Source: Verrucomicrobiia bacterium (GTDB taxonomy: Bacteria > Verrucomicrobiota > Verrucomicrobiia > Opitutales > Opitutaceae). From it: a stretch of 15,516 bases of DNA. The translations under genes and the position numbers were made by a program. Where the stretch lies: the NCBI GenBank assembly GCA_030424825.1, contig JAUHWE010000026.1:1-15516 (forward strand), given 5' to 3'. Positions within the stretch are counted from its first letter, which is position 1. The number at the start of each line of letters is the position of its first letter. Positions 6,729-14,888 of the stretch are shown one piece after another. Under the pieces are notes generated by a model. The model searched no databases, was not told where the DNA came from, and saw only the letters and a program-made list of their open reading frames with translations.

Positions 6729-6778
6729 TTGACTCTGAGGAGCCGTAGATGGTTTAGAACGAAAATACGTTCATAAAC
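6729..6778 (+). promoter_or_regulatory. Candidate promoter and operator of RND efflux operon
   Basis: A -35-like TTGACT lies at 6729-6734. A weak -10-like TTTAGA follows at 6753-6758 (18-bp spacer). Overlapping this -10 is an inverted repeat: GTTTAGAACG (6752-6761) and CGTTCATAAAC (6768-6778), 6-bp centre, complementary except for one extra base. This geometry suits a repressor such as a TetR-family protein, which commonly controls RND pumps, but no regulator gene is next to the operon. The first start codon follows about 36 bp later. Confidence 0.45.
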
Positions 6779-6813
6779 TCCGAGTACCGAGCTGCTCGCT
6801 TCTGTTACAAAAT

Positions 6814-8340
6814 ATGCCATCATCGCACTTCAAAATTGTTTCATCGATCCTGTCTCAACGAAGCAATTTGCCCCCTCTAGCCCAATGGCTTTCTTTCTGG
6901 TCAAGCAATCGGCCGATCGGCCGGACGCTGGGCCGACTGGCCTTGGCCGCTGGCGCGCTCACGCTCTTGTCAGGTTGTGCGATGCTCTCGTCGCCTCCCG
7001 TTCCCGAACTCGAGGCTCCGGACCAGTTTCTCAATGCGGATGCCCTATCCAGCCGCGCGGCCAACCCGGCTCGCGAATGGATTTCCTTTTTCGAGTCGGA
7101 GACCTTGAGGGATCTCCTCGAAGCGGCTCAGTCCCGAAACCACGACCTAAAGGCGGCCTATCACTCGGTGCAATCCGCTCGCGCAATCACCCGGCAATTT
7201 CGTTCCGACGCCCGGCCGCAAATAGATGGCTCCCTATCCGGTAACTCGTTTTCCGAATCAGCCGCTATCTCCTCGGACGGGATTTCGGATGACGGCGAAC
7301 GCTTCGACGCGGCCCTTTCCGCGAGTTGGGAGCTGGACCTGTTTGGCCGCATTCGGAAAAGCATACGATCCGCCGCAGCAAATGCCTCGGCCCAAGAAGC
7401 CCTCTACCGCGAGATCATGTTCACGCTGCAAGCCGATGTGGCCCAGCTCTACTTTCGCGTCAATTCTTTGCAGTCCGAGATTGAGCTTCTGGAAAAGAGC
7501 CGGGACACGCGACAGGAGTCTCTCAAACTCGTGAAGGAACGCTTCGCCACCGGCACCGTTAGCGAACTGGATGTCGCCCAATCCGAGACCCTACTCGCAA
7601 CGGCGGAGTCCCGCCTGTTCGAACTGCAACGTATTCAAAACAGCCTCTCATACGCGCTCGCCGTTCTCGTTGGCGAGACCCCATCCACTTTTGAATTCAG
7701 TCCGGAACCCTTGACCCAAACCCCTCCCACTATACCCAACGGACTTCCAGGGGAACTTTTAACTCGCAGGCCCGACGTGCAACAAGCGGAATACCTCTTA
7801 GCCGCCGCAAGCGAGCAAGTCGGCCTCGCCAAGACTTCATTCTTTCCTCAAGTTTCATTGTCAGGAACCATCGGGTACGCCGCATTCAATTGGGACGAAC
7901 TTTTCAAGCCCTCCTCCTACCTAGAGAGCATAGGGGCCCAGGGTTCAGTACCCTTTTTTAGAGGCGGAGCCCTCCGAGCAAGGCTGGCTCAGAATCAGGC
8001 CTTGTACGAGCAGCGTTTGGAGGAATTCAAACAAGTCGCCATCGAGGCGATTACGGAGGTGGATGATCTGCTCCAGTCGACGCGCTTGCTGAGAATGCAG
8101 AGCGATTCCTTGTCCCAAGCGGTCAATGCCGCCCAGAGAGCTCGGGAGATATCCGCGCTACAATACGAGCGTGGGCTGGTCGATTTCATCACCGCACTCG
8201 ATGCGGAGCGTACCGCCCTCGATATCGAGCAACAGTTTGTGCAGGTCCAGCGTTCCCAATTTGTAAATACAGTCAATCTGCTAAGGGCCCTGGGCGGTTC
8301 TTGGCTGCCAATGGATTCAGACGAAGAAATTTCCCTATGA
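6814..8340 (+). CDS. RND efflux outer-membrane lipoprotein channel (OprM/NodT family)
   Basis: This 508-residue protein is the outer-membrane channel of a tripartite efflux pump, in the TolC superfamily branch that carries a lipid anchor. After a long N-terminal stretch a hydrophobic segment (LALAAGALTLLSGC) ends in a lipobox with C55 as the lipidated residue. Two outer membrane efflux domains follow (roughly 100-290 and 310-495), with typical patterns SWELDLFGRIR, RFATGTVSELDVAQSE, LLTRRPDVQQAEYLLAAA and ALQYERGLVDFITALDAERT. The family is usually 460-490 residues; the extra length is all before the lipobox, so the true start might be further in, though no better ATG exists before C55. No ribosome binding site is seen. 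Its last codon overlaps the adaptor gene start by 4 bp (ATGA). It appears complete. Confidence 0.95.
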   Translation: MPSSHFKIVSSILSQRSNLPPLAQWLSFWSSNRPIGRTLGRLALAAGALTLLSGCAMLSSPPVPELEAPDQFLNADALSSRAANPAREWISFFESETLRDLLEAAQSRNHDLKAAYHSVQSARAITRQFRSDARPQIDGSLSGNSFSESAAISSDGISDDGERFDAALSASWELDLFGRIRKSIRSAAANASAQEALYREIMFTLQADVAQLYFRVNSLQSEIELLEKSRDTRQESLKLVKERFATGTVSELDVAQSETLLATAESRLFELQRIQNSLSYALAVLVGETPSTFEFSPEPLTQTPPTIPNGLPGELLTRRPDVQQAEYLLAAASEQVGLAKTSFFPQVSLSGTIGYAAFNWDELFKPSSYLESIGAQGSVPFFRGGALRARLAQNQALYEQRLEEFKQVAIEAITEVDDLLQSTRLLRMQSDSLSQAVNAAQRAREISALQYERGLVDFITALDAERTALDIEQQFVQVQRSQFVNTVNLLRALGGSWLPMDSDEEISL

Positions 8341-9446
8341 CTCTTTTAAAAAACCATTCACTCTCTTTCTTTTTGCTCAGCCTAGCGGGATTCCTCGCTC
8401 TTGACCACCAGACCGCACTGGCTCAAAATGCGCCACCCGTTGTGGTGGAAAAGCCGGAAACCAATGCCGCGCCGGCCATCTTCCGATTCAGTGGAACGAT
8501 AACCGCTAAACGGGAAGCCGACCTGTCGCCTCGAGTCGCTGGACTGGTGTCCGTCGCTGATGCAGAAACCGGATTCACCGCAAAAAAGGGCGATGTCCTC
8601 GTCCGTCTCGACGACACCCTTGCCGAAATCGAGCTGAAGGAACAGGAACTCGCCCTCGAAGCGGCTCTCGCGGAAAGAGCGAATGCCGAGCGTCGTCTTA
8701 CTGAGGCCAAGCAACTGGGCGACGCCAATTTTCCCCGCACAGAACGCGAAACAAGGGAAACCGCGTTTCGACTTTCCGAGGTTGCGGTCCAGCAAGCGAC
8801 CAATGCCTTGGAACGCCAGCACGAAATCGTGCAGCGTCACCAGATCATTGCCCCGTTTGACGGAATCGTCGTTTCAAAAAGCGCCGAGGTAGGCGAATGG
8901 GTGCAAACGGGAAACCCGGTCCTCCATTTTGTGGGCACCAGCGAACTCCGGCTCGACCTAGAGGTCCCGCAGGAACAGCTAGATGTGGTCCTCCAAACGC
9001 AGTCGGTATCGGTCTATCTATCGAGAAAAAATGACCAGCCCATCGCTGCTCGGATCGAAGCGCGCTCTCCTAAGGTGAACCCTCAAACACGGACGTTCAT
9101 GGTGCGGCTCGCGCTAGATAATCCGCCGAAGAACGTTAAGCCCGGAATGTCCGCAGAAGCCAGTTTCAGGCCCGTTCCGAAGTCCGGCCAACTCGTCATT
9201 TCCCGGGACGCAGTTATCCGCTATAGCGATGGAAGGACCGTGGTTTGGGTGGCTCAAAACATGAACGGCGAAACTCGGGCAAAATTGCGGGAAGTAAAAT
9301 TGGGCAACACTCGGGGCAACCGAATCGAAGTGTTATCCGGCCTTGCCGAATCCGAGCTCGTCGTGATTCGGGGAAATGAGTCGCTGCAGGAAAACCAGCT
9401 CGTCCTGATTACCGATGCTTCCGGCAACAGAAAGGAGTCCCTCTAA
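8337..9446 (+). CDS. RND efflux periplasmic adaptor subunit (membrane fusion protein)
   Basis: The 369-residue adaptor links the RND permease to the outer-membrane channel. A signal peptide with a cleavage site likely after TALA (A29) sends it to the periplasm. It then shows the barrel-sandwich (lipoyl) half motif SPRVAGLVSVADAETGFTAK (about 63-82), an alpha-helical hairpin rich in Ala, Glu and Arg (about 95-165), the second lipoyl half with IIAPFDGIVVSK, then beta-barrel and membrane-proximal domains (NPQTRTFMVRLAL, VKPGMSAEA). There is no lipobox, unlike AcrA or MexA. I chose the ATG at 8337, which overlaps the previous stop as ATGA and begins directly at the signal peptide; an upstream in-frame ATG at 8301 would add 12 residues inside the channel gene. 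The permease gene follows after 1 bp. Confidence 0.95.
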   Translation: MTLLKNHSLSFFLLSLAGFLALDHQTALAQNAPPVVVEKPETNAAPAIFRFSGTITAKREADLSPRVAGLVSVADAETGFTAKKGDVLVRLDDTLAEIELKEQELALEAALAERANAERRLTEAKQLGDANFPRTERETRETAFRLSEVAVQQATNALERQHEIVQRHQIIAPFDGIVVSKSAEVGEWVQTGNPVLHFVGTSELRLDLEVPQEQLDVVLQTQSVSVYLSRKNDQPIAARIEARSPKVNPQTRTFMVRLALDNPPKNVKPGMSAEASFRPVPKSGQLVISRDAVIRYSDGRTVVWVAQNMNGETRAKLREVKLGNTRGNRIEVLSGLAESELVVIRGNESLQENQLVLITDASGNRKESL

Positions 9447-9447
9447 A

Positions 9448-12400
9448 ATGTTCGACTGGTGCATAAAACACGGCGTCCAGGTGGCAGTGATCGCGCTGCT
9501 CATTTTCGTTTTGGGTATTGTCGCCGCAATGCGAATACCCGTCCAGATGATTCCGGACTTGGACGTCCGTACGATTTCCGTGGTAACCAGTTGGCCGGGA
9601 GCGACTCCTCAGGACGTGGAGAAGGAGATCCTTATCCAGCAGGAGGACTACTTGCAAAACGTCGCCGGGCTTCAGCGAATGATTTCCTCGTCATCCACCG
9701 GTTCCGCTTCAATTGAACTCGAATTTCCCGCGACCGTTGACACCAATGACGCCTTGATTCGCGTTCTCAATGCGCTCAGTCAGGTTCCTACATATCCTGA
9801 GAATGTGGACGAACCGCGCGTCCTCGCCACTTCCTTCTCGTCCAATTCGTTCATGTATTACTCCATTCAGGACATTTCGGGAATGCGAACGCCGGAAGAC
9901 GTGTTGCGAATGTTCGATTTTATCGAGGAACGGGTAAGGCCCCGCATGGAACGAGTTCCCGGAGTATCGCAAGTGCGAATGCAAGGAGCCCCCGAACAGC
10001 AAATCCGGGTCACCGTTGACCTCGCCCGCCTCGCTTCGGTAGGCCTTACCATTCAAGAATTGCGCAATTCCATTCGCGATCGCAATCGAGACATCTCTGC
10101 GGGCGACATCAGCAGCGGGAAGCGTTCCTACCTCGTGAGAACGATTGGGCGACTCGACAATCCCGATGAACTCTCAACGATCATTCTCAAGCGTAGTGGC
10201 GATTCCGTGACAACCCTTGGGGATGTCGCTGAAATTGAATTGGGGCTCTACGAGGCAAGAACCTTGAGCTACCAAGAAGGACGCCCCAGCATATTCGCAT
10301 CCGTATCTCGAGAAGTCGGCACCAACGTAATTGAGATTCGTGACGCGATGGAAATCGCTATCGAGGAAATCAATCGCGACGTCCTAGGGCCCGAAGGACT
10401 GTTAATCTACAAGACTAGTGACGATGTTCGCTATGTTGAAGCATCCATCCAAAACGTATGGAGAAACTTGATAGTCGGCGCTCTCGCGGCAACCCTCGTA
10501 CTTTGGCTCTTCCTGCGGTCCGTGCCGGGTACACTGCTCTGTGTGCTAGGAGTTCCGGTTTGCACGATTTCAGCTTTTATCGGCCTGCTAGCCGCAGACC
10601 GCACCATCAACGTGATTTCTCTCGCCGGAGTTGCCTTCGCTATCGGCATGACGGTAGACAACGCAATCGTCGTGCTTGAAAGTATCGAAAAGCTGCGACG
10701 CAAAGGAATGGGGCGTATCGAAGCGGCCCTCAAAGGGGTAAGTGAAGTCTGGTCCTCCATTCTCGCTTCCACACTGACAACCATAATCGTCTTCGCTCCA
10801 ATTTGGCTGATCGAGGAAGAGGCGGGCCAGTTGTTCTCGGATATATCGATCGCCATTTCCGGAGCCATTTTCGCTTCGATGCTCGTGGCGATAGCGATTA
10901 TACCGACTGCTTCAACCCACTTTGAACGCTTGGGAAGAAGCGTCTCGAACCGAAAGTCCCCTTCCAAGGTATTCACTTTCTTCGACCACTCCGTCCGGAA
11001 AATCGCTTACTCCTGGAAGCGGGCATTAATTGGGGCCCTGGCGACCGCTGGGCTCAGCGTCCTAATCATCTATACGCTTACCCCTTCTGCCGAGTACCTT
11101 CCAGAAGGAGAAGAAGCGAAGATCTTCTCGCGGCTCATAATGCCCCCGGGATACAACCTTGAGACGATGGATGAAATCGCCCGCGAGGTGAACGCCCATT
11201 TTAGCCCTTACATGACCCGGCTCAATCCTGAGGGCGAGATCCTTCAAAAAGGAGATGTCCCCCCGATTGCCCGTATGCTGATGATTTTAAGGACCGGGAT
11301 GATACTGATCGTCGCCGAAACCGAAGATCCGAGGCGAATCGACGAACTCAGCGAAGTATTCACTAACTACTTCAAGAAATTTCCCGGCATACGGAATTTC
11401 AATAGCCGGGGGTCGATCATCTCCAGCAATGATGGTGGTTCTCGTAGCGTAAATCTGGATATAAGCGGAGCCGACCTATCCAAAATCTATTCCGTCGCCG
11501 ATGCCGCCTACCGAAGGGCATTCGAGGTACTCGATTCACCTCAAGTAAACTCCGAACCATCCGCACTGAGCCTGCAGCAACCCATGGTCGAGATCCGCCC
11601 CAATTGGGATCGAGCCGCCGAGCTAGGGTTCACCAACCAGTCGTTCGGCTTTGCCCTTTCAGCCCTCACGGACGGGGCCTATGTTGATGAATTTCTCCTA
11701 GACGGACAGCGGATCGACGTGTTTCTCTATAGCCGCGAAGGCGAGATTGGAAGCTTGGACGCCCTCGCCAATCTACCCCTATACGCACCCGCCGGAGGAA
11801 TTGTTTCCGTCGATGCCGTTGCGGACCTTGTGGAAAAAGTGGATACTTCATCCATTCGTCGCCTCAATGGAGAACGTACCGTTACCTTGAATATCATTCC
11901 TCCTCGCTCCGTGGCCCTAGAAGATGCCGTCGAAATCGTTAGAAACGAAATCGTCAATCATTTGAGAGACCAAGGCGAGATCGATTCGAGCGTTTTGGTC
12001 GATGTCACCGGAGCCGGCGACCAGCTTCAAAAAACCCGAGAGGCTTTGATCGGGAATTTCCTAATCGCGGTCGTTCTCTCATATCTTCTGCTGGCCGCAG
12101 TCTTTTCCCACTGGGGATTTCCTTTCATCATTCTGGCCACCGTTCCCATCGGGATCGCAGGCGGAATCGGTGGATTGTGGCTGCTGAATGCTTCCGGATC
12201 TGCGTTCAGCCTGTTTGGGCTCAAGCCCATTCAACAGCCCTTTGACATGATCACGATGCTAGGATTCCTGATACTTCTAGGAACGGTAGTGAATAATCCA
12301 ATACTTATTGTCAGCAAAACGATCGACAGTTTGCGGGAAGGAAAGGGAATAGCGGAGTCCATCCACGAGGCCACGCTTTCGAGAATCCGCCCGATACTGA

Positions 12401-12648
12401 TGTCCACCACAACGACCGTGTTTGGAATCGCCCCCTTGGTTCTCTTTCCTGGGGCCGGAACCGAGCTCTATCGGGGCGTCGGTGCAATCGTCCTGTTCGG
12501 ACTCATGTTTTCTACCTTCGTCACATTGATATTCCTGCCTTCCTTTCTCACACTATCACTTATGACAATTGAGAAGCTGCGCCCTCGTAAAAAGGCTGCA
12601 GACTACGGAATCGCCGATCAGGCAGAAGCGCTCGCCGGTCTGAAATAG
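9448..12648 (+). CDS. RND efflux transporter permease (AcrB/HAE-like)
   Basis: The 1066-residue inner-membrane pump uses proton flow to drive substrates from the periplasm or membrane into the channel; substrate range cannot be read. It has the standard layout: TM1 (about 9-30), a first large periplasmic loop, TM2-7, a second loop (about 545-860), and TM8-12. The loop motifs SWPGATPQDVEKEI and RMQGAPEQQIRV fit the AcrB family. In TM4 the motif is VDNAIVV, with D404 at the AcrB D407 position and N405 instead of D408. In TM10 GTVVNNPILIV puts N949 at the AcrB K940 position. Two of the three charged relay residues are thus neutral, a pattern known for SwrC-like members with the VDN motif. The length is normal. 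The ATG at 9448 has an AGGAG 10 nt upstream, inside the adaptor gene end, and is preferred over an in-frame ATG at 9415. Confidence 0.97.
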   Translation: MFDWCIKHGVQVAVIALLIFVLGIVAAMRIPVQMIPDLDVRTISVVTSWPGATPQDVEKEILIQQEDYLQNVAGLQRMISSSSTGSASIELEFPATVDTNDALIRVLNALSQVPTYPENVDEPRVLATSFSSNSFMYYSIQDISGMRTPEDVLRMFDFIEERVRPRMERVPGVSQVRMQGAPEQQIRVTVDLARLASVGLTIQELRNSIRDRNRDISAGDISSGKRSYLVRTIGRLDNPDELSTIILKRSGDSVTTLGDVAEIELGLYEARTLSYQEGRPSIFASVSREVGTNVIEIRDAMEIAIEEINRDVLGPEGLLIYKTSDDVRYVEASIQNVWRNLIVGALAATLVLWLFLRSVPGTLLCVLGVPVCTISAFIGLLAADRTINVISLAGVAFAIGMTVDNAIVVLESIEKLRRKGMGRIEAALKGVSEVWSSILASTLTTIIVFAPIWLIEEEAGQLFSDISIAISGAIFASMLVAIAIIPTASTHFERLGRSVSNRKSPSKVFTFFDHSVRKIAYSWKRALIGALATAGLSVLIIYTLTPSAEYLPEGEEAKIFSRLIMPPGYNLETMDEIAREVNAHFSPYMTRLNPEGEILQKGDVPPIARMLMILRTGMILIVAETEDPRRIDELSEVFTNYFKKFPGIRNFNSRGSIISSNDGGSRSVNLDISGADLSKIYSVADAAYRRAFEVLDSPQVNSEPSALSLQQPMVEIRPNWDRAAELGFTNQSFGFALSALTDGAYVDEFLLDGQRIDVFLYSREGEIGSLDALANLPLYAPAGGIVSVDAVADLVEKVDTSSIRRLNGERTVTLNIIPPRSVALEDAVEIVRNEIVNHLRDQGEIDSSVLVDVTGAGDQLQKTREALIGNFLIAVVLSYLLLAAVFSHWGFPFIILATVPIGIAGGIGGLWLLNASGSAFSLFGLKPIQQPFDMITMLGFLILLGTVVNNPILIVSKTIDSLREGKGIAESIHEATLSRIRPILMSTTTTVFGIAPLVLFPGAGTELYRGVGAIVLFGLMFSTFVTLIFLPSFLTLSLMTIEKLRPRKKAADYGIADQAEALAGLK

Positions 12649-12734
12649 AATATCCATTCGGAGGGTGTCCAATGAGTCGCTTTCGAGGTCTTGTAGCTAT
12701 ATTTGAGATTCACAATTTGGCTTTTGAGTTGAGT

Positions 12735-12751
12735 AATACCCGGAGGGTATT
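12735..12751. repeat. Perfect short hairpin after efflux operon
   Basis: AATACCC (12735-12741) and GGGTATT (12745-12751) form a perfect 7-bp stem with a GGA loop, 87 bp beyond the permease stop. No T-tract follows, so it is a poor intrinsic terminator. Its core and the following TTGC match the hairpin at 6515-6527, suggesting a shared palindromic family. The purine-rich DNA that follows up to about 12860 has no gene I can support. Confidence 0.4.
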
Positions 12752-12876
12752 GCGATGCGAAGAAACGAATTTTGGGCTCAAAAAGGACCAAAGAACGAAG
12801 AAATTGGATTTATGGGATACTCTCTCAGAGAAGAAAAGGAATTGCGGAACCGTCCAATTCCAACACCCTGCCATTT

Positions 12877-13794
12877 ATGTCCCTCAGTCAGAACCCTAGA
12901 TTGCTCAACCGCCGCGAATCTCTTAAACAACTCGCTATCGGGGCCAGTGCCCTTGCCCTTCCTCAATGGCTACGAGCCCAAGGCACGCTCGAGTCGCATG
13001 GCCTCACATTGGCAGTCCAGCAGTACTCCTTCAACCGGCAACTCAGGGACGGGTCCTTCGATCTACTCGATTTTCCCAAAACCGTCGTCGAAGGCACGGG
13101 AATCACAGCCCTCGAATATTTCAATGGCCACATTCTAGATAAAGTAAGGGACACGCGTTTCTTCCGCGAACTCAAGAAGCGCAGCAGCGATGTCGGAGCC
13201 ACTTGCACCATGATGCTTTGCCGCTCGGATGTCGCGCTAGACTCCCCCGACTCCTCAACGCGCTACAATGCGGTCGAGGGATACATTCCGTGGATGGAAG
13301 CCGTGCGGTTGCTTGGTGGAAAGGCGATACGGGTAGACTGCCGATCCAATGGAGACTACGAAGAACAGAAAAAATACGCCATCGACGGCCTGCGGCAGCT
13401 TTGTGATGTCGCTGCTCCCTTCGGAATGAACATCCTCGTCGAAAATCACGGCGGATTCTCCAGCAACGGAAAATGGCTCGCCGACGTGATGAGCAAGGTC
13501 GACAAGCGAAATTGCGGCACACTACCCGACTTCCAGAACTTTCATGGGTACGACCCCTACCTCGGTGTCGAGGAGCTCATGCCCTACGCCAAAATCGTCT
13601 GCGCGAAGTCCAAGGAATTCGATAGCGATGGGAATGAGACCAATGTCGACTACAGGCGAATGATGAAGATCATCCTGGACTCAGGATTCAAAGGTTCCAT
13701 TGGAATCGAATTCGAAGGCCACGGAATGGATCCGATCAAGGGCATCCTCGCGACCAAGCATCTAATTGAGCGAGTTGTTGGGGAAATGGCTTAG
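12877..13794 (+). CDS. Tat-exported sugar phosphate isomerase/epimerase-like TIM barrel
   Basis: The 305-residue protein belongs to the xylose-isomerase-like TIM-barrel fold (AP endonuclease 2 family), members of which isomerise or epimerise sugars and related polyols. Its N terminus has a twin-arginine pattern (NRRESLKQLAIGASALALP, R12-R13), so it is probably exported folded. Barrel features seen are LAVQQYSF (strand 1), ALEYFNGH with its acidic residue, KAIRVDCRSNGD, ILVENHGGFSS (a probable metal-binding Glu and His), GTLPDFQNF and SIGIEFEGHG with its Glu. Such Tat-tagged versions are frequent in Verrucomicrobiota and Planctomycetota; the substrate is unknown. I chose the ATG at 12877 because it directly precedes the Tat signal; a longer frame from a TTG at 12772 adds 35 residues with no signal-peptide character. 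It is convergent with the SDR gene, 40 bp apart. Confidence 0.9.
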   Translation: MSLSQNPRLLNRRESLKQLAIGASALALPQWLRAQGTLESHGLTLAVQQYSFNRQLRDGSFDLLDFPKTVVEGTGITALEYFNGHILDKVRDTRFFRELKKRSSDVGATCTMMLCRSDVALDSPDSSTRYNAVEGYIPWMEAVRLLGGKAIRVDCRSNGDYEEQKKYAIDGLRQLCDVAAPFGMNILVENHGGFSSNGKWLADVMSKVDKRNCGTLPDFQNFHGYDPYLGVEELMPYAKIVCAKSKEFDSDGNETNVDYRRMMKIILDSGFKGSIGIEFEGHGMDPIKGILATKHLIERVVGEMA

Positions 13795-13799
13795 GTTTA

Positions 13800-13823
13800 G
13801 GGAGCGAGTATCTCCGAGCTCCC
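13800..13823. terminator. Possible shared terminator between convergent genes
   Basis: GGGAGC (13800-13805) and GCTCCC (13818-13823) form a 6-bp GC stem around a 12-nt loop, which itself holds GAG...CTC. It fills the 40-bp gap between two convergent stop codons, the usual place for a bidirectional terminator. Neither side has a T-tract, so an intrinsic terminator is only possible. Confidence 0.35.
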
Positions 13824-13834
13824 GCTACCTGAAA

Positions 13835-14620
13835 TCACCCGCAGGTATACCGTCTGTCAAAGTGGGTGTAACCGCCGTCCACATACAAGATCTGGCCGGT
13901 CGTGTGGGAGGACCTCGGTGAGGCGACAAAGACAACGGCATCCGCGATCTCTTGCGAAGTGGTCATCCGATTTTCAAGGGGAATCGAGTCGCATATCGCC
14001 TTTAGATCACCTTCGGGGTCCGGCTGCCTCGCAATCCAACGCTCATAGAGGGGCGTCATTACCTCCGCCGGAATGACACTGTTTACTCGAATTCCGTCCT
14101 TCGCCAGGTCGAGCGCCCATTCCCGGGTCAATCCGTTCATCCCCCCCTTCGAAGCCGCATAGCCCGACGTGCCTCCTTGTCCCGTCTCGGCTACTTTAGA
14201 GCCGATATTGACGATATTGCCTCGGCTCTGCTTTAGAGCATTCAGACAGTGGTGAACCAGAGAATAACATTGCGTTAGATTTTTCTCCAACGAGCCGCGA
14301 AACGCGTCAACCCCAGCGCCAAGATCCACTCCATCATTCACACCGGCATTGTTCACCACGACATCAATGCGACCAAATTCGTCCAGCGTGCGATCCACCG
14401 CCTCCTTGACGTTTGCCTCATCCGTCATCTCCGCGAATCGAAAGGCTGCCTTCCCACCACTTTCTTTCAAGTCCGCCACAAACGCGTCCCCCTCTTGCTG
14501 ATTTCGTCCGAACACCACAACGATCGCCCCTTCGGACGCAAAGGAACGCGAGATGCCCTCACCGATTCCCTTCGTTCCACCCGTAACGATGACCACTTTA
14601 TTCTCCAAATTCAGCTCCAT
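13835..14620 (-). CDS. SDR-family oxidoreductase, L-fucose dehydrogenase-like
   Basis: The 261-residue cytoplasmic enzyme is a classical short-chain dehydrogenase using a nicotinamide cofactor. Visible are the cofactor motif TGGTKGIG (13-20), NNAG (90-93), N114, catalytic S141, Y154 and K158 (YAASK) and the end motif ILYVDGGYTH. The loop after the second strand reads FGRN, with R39 rather than an acidic residue, which hints at NADP(H). The C-terminal stretch EVMTPLYERWIARQPDPE and the SHTTGQ...DGGYTHFDR ending resemble, from memory, L-fucose dehydrogenases of sugar-catabolic clusters; this would oxidise L-fucose to its lactone. Other hydroxysugar substrates remain possible. The ATG at 14620 starts directly at the domain. 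Its promoter has a palindrome in the spacer, suggesting repression by a sugar-sensing regulator. Confidence 0.92.
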   Translation of the reverse strand: MELNLENKVVIVTGGTKGIGEGISRSFASEGAIVVVFGRNQQEGDAFVADLKESGGKAAFRFAEMTDEANVKEAVDRTLDEFGRIDVVVNNAGVNDGVDLGAGVDAFRGSLEKNLTQCYSLVHHCLNALKQSRGNIVNIGSKVAETGQGGTSGYAASKGGMNGLTREWALDLAKDGIRVNSVIPAEVMTPLYERWIARQPDPEGDLKAICDSIPLENRMTTSQEIADAVVFVASPRSSHTTGQILYVDGGYTHFDRRYTCG

Positions 14621-14680
14621 GTCGTATCAGCAAAATCACAGTACCCCTAACCCCATGCCCCACCAATGCAAAGCGAAAAC

Positions 14681-14702
14681 ACACCGACCCCATAGTCGGT
14701 GT
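14681..14702. promoter_or_regulatory. Hairpin at the predicted SDR transcript start
   Basis: ACACCGAC (14681-14688) and GTCGGTGT (14695-14702) form a perfect 8-bp stem with the loop CCCATA. It directly adjoins the predicted -10 box of the SDR gene and straddles the expected first base of its transcript (near 14696). It may be a second operator. As RNA, only part of it would be transcribed if the start is as predicted. Confidence 0.4.
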
Positions 14703-14731
14703 ATTTTAACCCATAAACGTTTATGCGTTAA
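14703..14731 (-). promoter_or_regulatory. SDR promoter with palindromic operator in the spacer
   Basis: On the minus strand, -35 TTAACG (14731-14726) and -10 TAAAAT (14708-14703) are 17 bp apart, close to the sigma-70 pattern (4/6 and 5/6 matches). The spacer holds CATAAACGTTTATG (14712-14725), a perfect 14-bp palindrome with a central CG, as in LacI/GalR-family operators. A repressor bound here would block polymerase. The SDR start codon lies about 75 nt downstream of the expected transcript start. Which regulator binds is unknown; none is encoded in the window. Confidence 0.6.
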
Positions 14732-14888
14732 AGCGCGCGTTTCCTCGCTGATGGTCTCACAGTGGTTGGCGGGACACCGAGGTCGCAATTGATTCCCCTA
14801 CAGGTGTGTGATTTTTGGGGTTTATCATTTGCATTCGGGGAATGAGCCGTCCTAACTTCCTTCCCGACACTCCAATTTCTATCCCTTC

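Larger units (their letters stand above)
6246..6813. other. 568-bp intergenic region, EamA to efflux operon
   Basis: This gap separates divergent genes and must hold both promoters. It contains a double-hairpin palindromic element (6377-6437), a short GC hairpin (6515-6527) and a promoter/operator candidate for the efflux operon (6729-6778). A 10-bp palindrome ATGCATGCAT lies at 6329-6338. I see no RNA gene and no credible protein frame; the stretch from about 6540 to 6720 shows nothing recognisable. Confidence 0.6.

Noticed and set aside
8301..8336. Upstream ATG for the adaptor protein
   Set aside because: It would overlap the channel gene by 40 bp and put a charged stretch ahead of a normal signal peptide; the ATGA overlap start is more likely.
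9415..9447. Upstream ATG for the RND permease
   Set aside because: It lies in the end of the adaptor gene, while the ATG at 9448 has AGGAG in place and gives the standard N terminus.
10431..10976. 181-codon minus-strand frame inside the RND permease gene
   Set aside because: Antisense to a well-conserved membrane region; the Ser/Thr/Arg-rich translation is typical of a shadow frame.
12772..12876. 35-residue N-terminal extension of the TIM-barrel protein from a TTG codon
   Set aside because: The Tat signal begins right after the ATG at 12877; an extension would place the twin arginines deep inside and has no signal character.
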